From contig JAANYP010004711.1 in assembly GCA_020465985.1 (NCBI GenBank), positions 1 to 64,000 of the forward strand: a stretch of DNA of 64,000 bases, read 5' to 3'. This document shows, one piece after another, positions 23,511 through 35,956 of the stretch. The notes beneath the pieces were generated by a model. It was not told the DNA's origin. It ran no database searches and worked only from the letters and a program-made list of their open reading frames with translations. This DNA comes from Centrapalus pauciflorus. Its lineage: Eukaryota > Streptophyta > Magnoliopsida > Asterales > Asteraceae. The position numbers were made by a program, and so were the translations under genes. Every line of letters starts with the position of its first letter. Within the stretch, counting starts at the first letter, position 1.

Positions 23511-24494
23511 ATTCAGGTACGTTTAGTGCAGACAAATGAAAAAAAAAATATAAATGAAGGAAACCTTTTTGTTTATTTGGGTTAAGGAATCATAAACGAA
23601 GAATTAAATGAATTCCTATTTTCTGAAATTAATTTTCCATAAAAAAGAATCGGGAAGAAAAACATTTTATTTGTCTGTTCTAATAAAACATAATATAAAA
23701 TATGAAATCATGTGAGCTACGCATTTTCAACTCCAAAACCCTAGACAAAATTGCTATGGTGATTTTTTGCTCCTCTTTGGCAATCTCATCTCTGCTTCCG
23801 TCAATATCTTCTTCTTAACAAAATCTATTTTTTGGTCGATATCCTCTTTCTCCAACCAGGTTAGTAATCTGCGTACTCTACTACTCAGAGCCTTTCATCT
23901 CTCATCATTTCCACTGTCTATATCCCTTCGTCTCTATTTCCATCAATGTACGCGCGCACACACACACATACATACAGTGGCAGACCCAGCCACCGAGGGG
24001 ACCTGTTGCACAAATTTTCATCGCGCACGCTTCGAAAATGTAAATGAGTATATTGGTCGGGTCAAGCTTAAATATTTATAATTTAAAATAGAAAATATAA
24101 TATTCTCTTTAGTTTGCTTAATGATTTAAAATTTGTGGTCTACCGGAATGATTCTAGAGGAGATCGTGCTGTCAATTATAATTGGGTTGAATGATTTGAA
24201 GGTTGTTTGATGTTATGTTAAAATGATTTAATTGACCTTCATTAATATCACTTTCCAATAACATCATTCTGAAATTTTATGATAGATATTATAAAACATA
24301 CGATTAACATTTAATAATTAAAAAGTAATTAAACTAATTGACTTAAGATTTGAAATTCACTTAAGTGTGACAGGTAACAAAAAATCTTAAATCAATAAGA
24401 TCTGAATTTTAAGATTTAAGACAGATTAAGATTTACGTTCAAAATGGAAATTAATATGCAATTCTTTTTATAAATTGGTAGTTTATATATCAGG
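23511..24494. other. Intergenic sequence without a supported gene
   Basis: Near 23740-23860 a plant-leader-like AAACCCTAG is followed by a short ORF and a donor-like CCAG/GTTAGT, as in a 5' UTR exon, but no downstream exons were recognised. A CACACA run and a GGCAGACCCAGCCACCGAGGGG stretch (~23950-24005) resemble transposon debris. Confidence 0.4.
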
Positions 24495-25021
24495 ATAAAG
24501 ATTAAAAAAAATACACATTTGAACCCTCCTTCCTTTTAGCCATAAAATTTAAGTATTTCTCATGATACCATTTCATTGCTCAAACTTGTTACACAAATAG
24601 CCAATCTTTACTCAAAGTGGATATTTAATTTAGAATTAAAAAATGTATATGTGTCACGTTCTTATTGGTCCTTTCAAAAAGTTTTGTTCCATCCCAAGAA
24701 GCTCTCTCCGTATACAAAACATCCTTAATTCGTGTAATCTCACTAAAACTTCCTCTCTCAATACAAAATTTTGGTGATGTTATTTGTGTTTTGAGAGAGC
24801 TTATTGGGATGGAGCAAATTTTTTTGAAACAAACCAATAAGATTGTGACATGTGGACATCTTTTTTAAATTAAAATTTTACTTTGAGTAACGATTGACTA
24901 TTTGTATAACAAGTTTTAGTAACGGAAAGATATTTTGAAGAATATCCAAAATTTTTTTTTTTGGCTAAAATGAAGTAATGAAAAGGAGGTGTGTCCAAAA
25001 TAGGTATTTTTTTATCTTTAT
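24495..25021. mobile_element. Fold-back MITE with near-complete hairpin structure
   Basis: Starting from GATAAAGATTAAAAAAAATAC on the left and its inverse ending ATTTTTTTATCTTTATC on the right, paired blocks run inward across almost the whole 527 bp. Examples are TTACTCAAAGT/ACTTTGAGTAA and TCCATCCCAAGAAGCTCTCTC against GAGAGAGCTTATTGGGATGGA. The terminal sequence suggests a Mutator-like MITE. No convincing 9-bp duplication was seen. Confidence 0.72.
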
Positions 25022-26192
25022 CTCTTATATATTAGTTGATATTTAATCATAAAGACTCGATAAATGTTAGATATAAAAAATCAACATAAAATGACAAATC
25101 AGTAATTTTGTTTAAGATAAATTATTCAATATATGAAACAAACAATGACTATTACTATTCAGATTCATTAAGTTCTGACTGGATTAAGTTGACTGTTTAG
25201 ATTAAGTTGGCTGTGTAGATAAACACAATTGTTGTTTGTTTATATGCTGAATCAACTCTCTGAAAAATTAAACTTACCATTTTACCCTTTAATAAATACT
25301 CCGTATAATTTATACATATAACTTGAATAAATATTTTTGTTCATAAATTCATTTATTAACATCAACATCAAATCAAATTATCATCACATATTATTAATCA
25401 ATAAATTAACCGTCACATATTATTGTAAATTCATGTCAATAACTCAATATGACGAAAGCAAAAAAAATATATATCAATATGAATATAAGGAAAAAAAAAG
25501 CCTGACAGTAGCACGTGAAAATTCAAATAGGAAAAGTAATGGAAAGCTATTGAAAGAAGTGGATGAGGTCATGAGGAAAAAAAAAGGGACTGATGGGGAT
25601 GAGTGCTGTTTTCTTACTTAACCGATTGTCTCACCGAAAGATTTTAACTTAATTAGAAAAGACGCAAACAAACACTTTAGTCTGCTGACCGAGTAATAAA
25701 CTGAGCCCATTAAGTTCATTAAGTCACAAACAAACAACCCTATATAGCAATCTTAATCCCGACAGAACTTAATAAAAATAAGTAAACAACCCCTAAATTG
25801 ACTCTATGTAAGTTTAGTCGAGCTCCGGATTAAGCTAGTAGTTTGTCGAGTCGAGATAGAGCATTAAATTACTTGATTTATAAGGCTTGCAAGCCTAATC
25901 AAGCTTTCCATTTGTTACAAATTTCATCAGTTTCACAATGAATGGTACTAAAACGATTCTGAAATCTTCTAACTTCACAAAGATAGAATAAAAGTAGAAT
26001 CACTAAAGGTAACTTTTTACTGAGTTACCATTCTCCAATACAAGTCTTTATCTAAAAATAATAATATAATCATATAATTTTTTTTAGTGATGAGTGACCT
26101 GTAAAACAAATTTTGAAACATTAATGACTTAAATGGTATAAAAAATACAACAACAAGACAAGCCTAAGACCACGTTATACTTCAACAATATA
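25022..26192. other. Intergenic, AT-rich, no gene seen
   Basis: I see only repeat-like words (repeated GATTAAGTTG and CAAACAAACAA motifs, suggesting degraded MITEs) and chance ORFs with biased Lys/Asn composition. Confidence 0.5.
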
Positions 26193-26200
26193 CACCTAAT

Positions 26201-26481
26201 TAGAGGTGAGCTCGGTACCCGGACCGGACCGGTACCGAAACCGATATAAGAGATTTAGAAGAACCGAATACCAAACCAATTAATTTTATATGGTACCGGT
26301 TCGGTATAAATATGGTACCAGAACCGAAATAAGTGATTCGGGATAAATATGATACCGAATTGTGAGTACCGAAAATTGATTTTTAAGTAATTCAAAACCC
26401 GAGTACCGGACCAAATATATTAATTCGGTATCGGTCGGTACCAGGCCGGGTTCGGAAAATCGGCTCCGTCGCTCATCCCTA
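26201..26481. mobile_element. hAT-type MITE
   Basis: A perfect 8-bp duplication CACCTAAT flanks it (26193-26200, 26482-26489). Termini are TAGAGGTGAGCTCGG and the inverse TAGGGATGAGCGACGG. The interior is rich in GGTACCG/CGGTACC words. There is no ORF. It resembles the element at 31687-32348. Confidence 0.88.
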
Positions 26482-26489
26482 CACCTAAT

Positions 26490-27414
26490 CTTTATTTAAT
26501 GAATAATGAATTTTTAGGTGAACTTTGTTTAGTCAATTTTTTTGAAGTAAATGTTTGTTACTTTATTTCCAATGTTTATCATTGTAGAAATCCAAGAACA
26601 TGTAGTTGTTATATGTGCTTCGGATGATAAAAACAAACCAAATGTATTGGTTTATGTATTAGAGTTGTTTCCAAACATTATCTATGGGTTGTGTTGGAAA
26701 TGGGATGCATTTAATGCAAAACCATAGTATTTGAAGTGCCTCGCCGAGTCACCTCCAACTCAAGACCAAGTTCCTCGGCAAAATGGTTGGACTCTCCGAG
26801 TGGACACCCCTCAACTCACCGAGACACCATCAGTTTCGGTCTAAAGAAAAAGACTTGGATTCAAATATAAATCTCGTAACAAATATATTATACCCAAAAC
26901 ACAAAAGGCAACTTAATGTCCTGGATGATCAGGAATTAAGCTTTCGGTTTAAAGAACACAAACCTGATTGATGGATTTTGATTACCAATCGCTGAACCAA
27001 ACCTGGGGACAATGATTGCCTCTACTACAATACTGCACAAAGACCACAACTTCTGCTGTGGCTAAACAAGGTTGAAAACTAATAGATATTGATTGAGCTC
27101 AATTAATTCCCACAAAACCTAACTTCAAAAGTGACCCCCTTATGTTAAGGCAAGTCAAAGAGCATTCAAGAATCACATTCTTGACTCTTGAAGTCTTATG
27201 CATTATTTTCCAAGAATCAAATAAACCTCGTTCAGTCATTTGTTGAAACGGTCAGATCATATTTTAATAACTATAAGAGAAAATGCGAGCAGCTCACTCA
27301 ACACATTATGTTTAGATACTAGGTGTTCAAGAATTATCCGAAACAACCACAATATTATTATGGTTAACATTCTAATCACAACTCAGCAACAATCTTGCCC
27401 TCCACGCGTTACCA
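26490..27414. other. Region downstream of SEC, no gene seen
   Basis: It lies beyond the SEC stop on the minus strand, so the first few hundred bases probably hold its 3' UTR and polyadenylation region. AATAAA-like words occur on the minus strand in AT-rich tracts, but I cannot choose a site. Confidence 0.45.
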
Positions 27415-30400
27415 CTAATGATCGTAAGGATATTCAGAATCATTTTCAGACACTTTGAAGTGCTGAGGTCGTTCACCAAAGCAGTGCAGATTCCACATCC
27501 GAAAGTATGACCTTTCCAGATTTTTCACCTACAAATTCACAACATCCCCATAGAAACACATGAATCTCATGATCAGTGCTGTAGACTCTAATGTTAAATA
27601 CTTTGAATGAGATAAGATGTGAAACAATGCCATTGAATACGTTCGTCTTCGATAATCAATAAAAAACAACCTGGACTTCAATTTGAGGACTGTTTTTTCT
27701 AAGAGGAACCATTAGCATTGTTATTTGATGTCTCCAAAAACAAATGTCATCACATTAGCTTACCCAGCGGGAGGTATCAAACAGAGGACAATCAAGGCGC
27801 GATGACTTGAGTTTGTTTGTCAGATCTTGAAGTTTCGGCCGGTTTATAGCTAAATACACTGCCCGATCTTCATACTCCTTCAAACTTCATAGTAGAAATA
27901 ACATCAAGGTCAATTGTCATTAAGTGAAACAAGTAGGAAGTAAATTGAAAGCTGTAGGCAATTACACTTGCACAGCTATGTGGTGAAGGAAATGCACAAA
28001 GAAAGAATACGACTGGTAGCAAGTTCTAACCCATCAATTAAAACATGTATGATGACTGATGAGCACTCAAAATTCATAATTGCTTCACTGTTTGGTTTAA
28101 TGATTGGCCACTAACCTGTTGACAATCATCTCCTCACCAACTCCGGTAGACAGGCAGAGTGAACCAGCAACTCTAGTCGCCATTTTCTCAAGAGGAAGAG
28201 TCACCATTGGGAGACCAGCCCAAAGAACATCTGTGCCGGTTGTATGCGCATTGTATAAAGGCCTGCTCAAAGAAAATACAGAGATCCAACGACCAATCAA
28301 ACTAGATAAGAACTAGATTCAACGACAAATCAAGTAATCATCTCGAAACATAGGTATGGACAGCATACGTGTCAAGGAAAAGATCTGCCAAAGAACTGCG
28401 CCTTATGTGTTCATTCTTCATAACAGCATCAGTGAAAATGATCTGGTCTGGCTGAACACCCTGGGCGGCGGCATCTACAAAAGCAATCATGATGTAGCTT
28501 AGTCATGACCCCAAAACTAACACTTCTAATAACACACAAAGACGTCATCAAGCGAACACAAAAAACAAAGAGAACGCACAAAAGAAAGGTAAAGAAATAG
28601 GCACAGAAGTTTCAACAAACAGAAAAGGCCACATACAGGCACGAAGTCTCCTTTCACCAGCAGCTGGAAATCTCAGAAGCCAAAGTGCACTATTGGGAAC
28701 TCGCTTTAAAATTTTGCACCTGAAACATCAAGGAAGATGATGAAAGCACTATAATGTCTTTAAATTAAGTGACAACTGCAGAAAACAACAAACCCACATC
28801 TTACCAAGTCATAAAAATTTCTGGATCTATCTTGTAAAGTTGATTAAAGCAAGCAAATATGAATTTGTTTTTTGGCAAACCATATGCTGACCGCTTTGGC
28901 TGACAATTAATATCCAGTACGTCAAGATTTTTCTAAATCCAAACGATAACAAGATTAATTGTTAGAGTAAGAAAACACGCTCATGGAAATGACCAATCTA
29001 TATGAATATTTAAAGTCTGATGCAACGAGAAGGCTACCTGTCTATAGTCATTCACGAAGTAACAATGGGGGAGATGCACTAACTTCTCAGAGTAAATATG
29101 AGCAAACCGAATTGGAGAGACAAACTGCCATAACAATCTAGACATCTCAGTGCCACCAGCAATGAGTTAAGAAAAAGGGAGGGGAGAGAAGAACACAAAA
29201 ACTCTCATACCTCATCAGTGACAATATATTGTATGTAGCTAGCACCGCTAGTACCAGGGAATCCCATATATGACACCTGAATGGGAGCAGGCTGCAGAGC
29301 AAAGATTTCATTTCTAGCTCCCTGAAATATTCGTGTAAAAGTTTAAGATCACTGGAGGGTCCTAGCAGCTAAATAAGGTTCAACATATCATAAGAAGCAC
29401 CAAATATCCAAATTAGAGTAACCATAAGGTAAAACACAAAATGGATTTACAAACCAACAAAAAGTAAAAAAAAACATAGAAAACCTTGTTGGAAATTGGA
29501 ATTATAATAATCTTTTAAAGAGATTTAAGTTAGCACTTCCATATAACCATAGAGCATGTGACCCTATGAAATTCCACTCAAAAACACTAGCATAAAGCCA
29601 TGTAAACAGCAAATGTGCTCAATAATGACCCATGACTAAGATGTAACAAACCACGACCAAGAAATTAACAGATCTCTTTATTTTATATGAAGCTAACTAC
29701 AAACTGACGAGCTGATGATTCATTTTAATTGTACCTTGGTATAACCATTGAGATTGATGAGTATTTGTATCTGATCCTCGTTTATCAGCCTTGCAATCAT
29801 ATCAGAAGTCATTGCTGACACGTCCTTAAAATGTTCTGCTTCTGACTGAATACGGAGCCTCCATTCACTCCCATCACTTGGACTCAAAGCATAACAGATG
29901 ACCTAATTTCAAACACGTTTTGTCTCAAACTAGAACTGAAGGAGATTTAAGATGAAAATAGAGAACATGCTAGACCAGCAAACCTCAATGTTCTCTCTGT
30001 TATGCATGCCAAATACTGATCCCATCAAATGTGACATTGGATGATTTCCAAAATCACTGCTGACATATCTACAAGTAGCAACGGTGTTACAGTAAGCCAT
30101 ACTTATTTTTAAATCTGCATATCAAGAGATAAAAAATTAAAGCATATATATTTACCCGATTTTCAGTCGGTTATTACCCCCTTTACTCTTTATTGGCAAT
30201 GGAAGAGGATGGTTGAAAGTATCAAGAAGAAACCGGCTTGCGATTACAGAACAGTGTGCAGCATACTTGCAACTACAAATATGAAAAAAAGAAAAGAACC
30301 TAATTAGCATTTTATGTATGAAACTATCTTACAATTCCAATTCGCATATACTACACATATACCTGATTTCAAGTGCCAGCATTGGATTAAGGGGATATGC

Positions 30401-30614
30401 TAGTGCATGAAAAGGTTGCACACTAGGAACAACCGATATCTGGAGAAAATCATTAGTGCATTAGAACTGCAAATCTGCGATAAGAGGATTAAAAAGATAA
30501 AAATTAAGAGGTTGACTAATTATAAGCAGATAGTGGCATTGCCTCAATTTGTCTCTGAAGTATGCTTTCAACTTTAATTAGCATACTATTCCTAGCATCC
30601 CAGTCACACACACT
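27415..30614 (-). other. SEC: SEC exons 16-28: catalytic OGT domain
   Basis: It holds GYVSSDFGNHP (the His of the first catalytic lobe), CYALSPSDGSEWR, ILINLNGYTK, the QPAPIQVSYMGFPGT segment, FACFNQLYKIDPE with the conserved Lys that contacts UDP, LKRVPNSALWLLRFPA, and NAHTTGTDVLWAGLPMV, the nucleotide-binding HTTG..D motif. The C-terminus LERSYFRMWNLHC ends ~20 residues before the stop at 27415. All residues I would expect in an active enzyme are present. The Gln-Cys junction at the TPR/OGT linker is Gln-Ser here. Confidence 0.9.
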
Positions 30615-33600
30615 CTGGTAACCAAAAAGAAAAAGAACAAAAGTCAGAAAACGTTCCATTATAACAGACTAGAAAGACAAATCAGTTTACGATCCCAAAA
30701 CTCAAAAGACAAGCTAATATCTCAAATAGAAGGTCAACTTTATGGGCCCGTATACATCCAGAATACATTTCCACATCAAGAAAAATGGATTACATGTGAA
30801 CTATACCCTACGCCTACGTAAAAAGACTGCAACAATTCTAATCACAATAAGAGTTCAACCTTCAGAGTTTGCAAGTCATTGAAGTCATTAGCTATCGCCA
30901 AAGGTCTTCAGCTGAGAACAACTTTTTAAGATGTTCTCCATGTCTCAAAAACACTGGTCAGTCCAATAATGTTTCAATGGGTAACCTAGCACACTAAGGT
31001 AATACTAATTTTTTACAAGCCTAAAACACTAACTTAAAAAATAGAACTTCTTGGATTGTGGACTTTGGTGCGTGATCATATGATCAGCAATTATCACATG
31101 TTTTCAACATATGTTCCTTGTGCTGGCAATATCAGAGTAAAGATTGCAGATGGATCCTTGTCCGCTGTCTTTCATGTTCCTAAGTTATCTTGCAATTTGT
31201 TATCTATTAGCAAGCTCACAAAATATTCTAATTGCTCAGCTAAGTTTGTTCCCTCATCCTGTATTTTTCAGGATTTGTCATCGGGGAAGATGATTGGCAG
31301 TGCTAGAGAATATGAAGGCATCTACTATTTTGACTACGGCGAGTAGACCGCAGCAAACTGCAATCGGTGATTCTGCATTATCTTTAGAGATGATGAAATG
31401 ATGTTATGACACTATAGAATGGGTCATCCAAAATTTCAGTACATGAAGCATTTATTTCCTTCTATTGATGTTAATAAAATCACTCCTTTCCAATGTGAAA
31501 TCTGTCAACTTGCTAAATATCAACGCTCCTTAAAAAAATCTAAATACCAACCATCCATACCATTCAGCTTGATTCACAGTGATGTGTGGGGTCCTTTCGT
31601 ACTCACACAAAATCATACAAAATGATTTGCACTTTCATAGACGATCACACTCGGGTCTGTTGGGTCTATCACTTGAAAGACAAAACTAGGGATGAGCTTG
31701 GGACTAGTACCGTACCGACACTTCCCGAATCCCGATTTCCCGACTCCCGAATTAGACGAAAATATGATACCGAGTACCGTACCAAGTTGTGATATTCGGG
31801 ATCGGTACTAGTACCGTATTCGGTGCCGGGAAACCGGTACTAGTCCCGTTTGGTACCATTGTTCGATATACAACATATAATACATGACGAACAATACTAA
31901 AAAAATTGGTAACAGTTCTTATACCAATTAGTAACAATTTTTATAGTGTGATAAATGTTAAAATTAAAAATTAAACACAAAAAACCCATAGTAAAAAATT
32001 AGCAACGGTTTTATCTAACTGATGTCAGTTTGATAAGTGTTAATAATTGTTTGCCAATAATGATGAATGAGAAATTGGGATTTAAAATGGGTTTTGCATA
32101 TAATTAGGAGTTAGGAAATGATATGGACTAAACTAAAATTTTTTAAAACATGACAATTTATATCCCCGATTTGGTACCGGAAATTCCCGAATTAAACTAG
32201 TCCTGACTCCCGTTTTCCCGACTCCCATTTTAAGTCATATATGGATCCCGAGTACTGTACCATCTTCGGCTAATCGGTACCGGTACCGGGACGGGTTCGG
32301 GACGGTACCGGTACAGGATTGGAAAAATGGGATTTTTGATCATCCCTAGACAGAACTGAGGTTCATGAAGTGTTTATGCACTTCTACTCTATGATTCAAA
32401 CACAATTCCCAATAAAAAATCAGATGTTGCGTACTGACAACGGGACTGAGTATTTCAATACTGCCCTAGGAGATCTCCTAAGGAAACACAGTATAGTTCA
32501 TCAAAGTCCATGTATTGACACTCCCCAACAAAATGATGTTGTTGAACAAAAAACCAGACACCTACTTGAGGTTGCCCGAGCATCGATGTTTAAAGCCAAT
32601 ATATATGCCAAGAATGTTTCTCGAGATGCCATCTTAACTGCTGCCTACCTTATAAATAGAATGCCTACTCGTGTCCTATCATTTGAAACTCCTCTCAACA
32701 CTCTCAAAAGGGTCCTTCCCACTTCCACAACTACCCTCGACCATTACTCCTAAAGTGTTTGGTTGTACAACATTTGTTCACATCCAGTCTCAAAACCGAA
32801 ACAAACTAGATTCTCAAGCAACCAAGTGTGTCTTCATTGGCTATTCTCCTACACAAAAGGGCTACAATTTCTTTGATCCTTCCACAGGAAAGGTATTTGT
32901 TAGCATCCATCTTACATTCATTGAAAACACACCATTCTTTCCAAAAACTTCTCTTCACTCGGAGAACTCAAATGAAGATCGTTTCATGGATTTTGAACTT
33001 ATGTTACCTTTTAATTCTCAACCAAACACCACCCATTCCTCTCATTTTAACGTGCCATATACAGAAGGACACTTGACCATAGGGGAGATGTGGAAACACA
33101 ACCAATTAGGGAGCCACCGGTCTACTCGAGAAGATTGAAATCAAAATGGCAAGATAACCTCACTTCCGAGGCACAAAAAAGAATCTGACCCGGTGAAAAG
33201 CATGAACAACCAAGTCTCCCACAAAAAAAGGTACCTCTGATGTCCCTGTTTTTTCTGACGGTGACCTTCTTGAAGCTCACAGAGAAAAACCTTGATCGTG
33301 GCACACTTCACCCCATTTCAAAGTTTGTGTCAACAGTTTCAAAGTTTGTATCAACAGCAAAACTTGCAACCTTGATAGGATAGAAATACCAAAGGATGTA
33401 TTAGTCACACAAACGATCTAAGAACACAAGATTTACGTGGTTCCGTCTAAACTGACCTATGTCCACGGGGGCAACTAGGCTTTATATATTCTCAGTGATA
33501 AATGATTACAAGTACAAGGATAAATATTTAAAAATCTAAAATACAAATTAATATATCCAAATACATATTAAAGATAAATATATCACAAACTAAATGTATC

Positions 33601-35874
33601 CGGAATTATTTTACTCAAAACGACTAAAAAAAGATTAAAAAAATTAAAATATATAAAATATTAATTCATAAATCTATAATATCAAGATAAAACTAAAAAA
33701 TATACTTTAGAATAATAATAAACACTCAATATTGTGTAAATAATCAATACAAAAGATATATAAAATTTTCTAAATTTTTTTTGGATTTTCGGATATCCGA
33801 AAATTTGGAATTTTAGGCCTTGTTTGTTTTTAGTTAAGAAGGTCTTAATAACCTCTGAAGTCTAAAATTCAGATCTATAAAGAAATAAGATTGTTTGTTT
33901 AGAATAAGAGTTTAGAGGTTACAAACTCTAGATTTACCTCTTAAAATTAAGAGGTTAAGTTTTGGCTTAAAAAAAATTAAGAGTATAAATGTATAATTTC
34001 TCTCTCCTGCATACAAGTTACAACCCTAATTCTAATTTAAAAAGATTTAGCATATTAATTATTTTATTTCAATTTTATTTATTTAAATTAATTAATTATA
34101 ATATATAACTTATTAGATATAATATTTTTCATATGTTTCATATTACGAAACAAACAATCTTAAGACTATCTCTTAATTTCAGATTTCGGATCTTAAGACC
34201 ACATCTTAATTTCAGATGTGGTTTTCAGACTTCAGACATTTAACCTCTTAAATAACAAATACCACCTTACTATCCGAATCCGAAATTTCGGATAGTTTTG
34301 GATCAAATTTTCAGGTTTTTATTTCAGATGCTCGGGTTCAGATTTTTATGAATGCCCCTAAGAGTACCCCTCTTTTTACCTCTGGCGATCACAAGATTCC
34401 TTTTGACAACCTTCCATTAACCTCCACTAAAAGTAATGACATATCCTACCTGATAAAATTAACATCTTCTTGAGACTAGGAATGACCCGAGCATCCTTCA
34501 TTGTCCAAGTGGTGCCCAATGAAATCTTTAAATCCATGTCACCCATCCTTGTGATATTAAGAGAGTTATTGTTAGCCCCAAACAAACTATACTGAAGTTA
34601 CCTGTTCGTAGATTCTTCTATCGCCTTTGTGCTTATCGTAACATGAAAAGATGCATCAAAATTCATTTTCCATGACCCCGTCAAGTTCTCAACACAGCAG
34701 ATAAGGGCATCATTTGAATAGCCAATTGCTGCATTCACCTCCGTCCTTTCAGATGGCTTAGGGCACTAATTTCTGAAATGCTTAGTTTCTTTGCAGTTCC
34801 AACATTGAATATCTTTTCTCGGTTTTGACTGGCTCCTGTTTATAGACTTTGATATGCCTGTGCCATTACCCCTCTCTTTCTTTCTACCTCTCCCTTCGAT
34901 ACTCAACAAAGCACTCGAAAATTCCCCAGAACTCCTTATATCATCTCCTAGGATGAAATCACGAATCCAATCAAAAGTGAATTTAGTGGTTAGAGTTGAA
35001 CCACTAACAGTCACATGTGACTACTCATGACCAACTATCCGGTAATGAGGATAACAAGAGCAAAGCTTGGACTTCATCTTCAAACTTGATATCAACAGAT
35101 AACAAACGAGATATGATAGCATTAAACTCATTAATATGCAAGGTAACAGACGCACGTTCTTTCATTTTAGTGTTCACTAGTTGTCTCATCATAAATACCT
35201 TGTTAGAAGCCTTAGAAGCAGACGACTTCTCATACATATTAGACGACTTCTCATACATATTAGACATGGTTGTCATCAACCCTTACGCAACAGTCTGCTT
35301 CACAATGTTAAAAGCAACATTCTTTAATAGCATGAATCTGATAACAACTAGGGCTTTTCTATCTAAGGCAACTCACTCTTTGTCTTTCATGTCCTTGGGT
35401 TTTGTTCCGATCACACGCAAATCCTCAATTAGGGATGGCAATGGGGCGGGGCGGGGCGGGGATCTCAGTTCTCATCCCCATCCCCGCTTCATAATCCTCT
35501 CCCCCATCCCCGGCCCCATCCCCGTCGGGGAATGAGTTTCTATTCCCATCCCCGTCCCAATCGAGGATCGAAGATCCCCGTCGGGGATTCGGGTTTGACA
35601 AGTTCCTAAAAGATTATTTAAGTTTAAACTATAAATACTAATTTAGTAGAAAAATATATGTAAATAAACACTAAAAAAATTTATTCAAACATATTTGAGG
35701 ATTTACATATATATTGTATAATTTGTAATAAAACTAAAACAAAGAAATGGATGCAAAACATTTATAAAACCAATAAAATGAAAAATAACAATAGTATTTT
35801 AAACTATAGTAAAGTCATATACAATGATATTTAATATATTATATAAAATGTAATGAATCATTTACATTGTAAAG

Positions 35875-35956
<82 letters not shown>

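Noticed and set aside
25337..25621. 94-codon plus-strand ORF
   Set aside because: Lys/Asn-rich composition expected from AT-rich DNA, no motif, no splice context.
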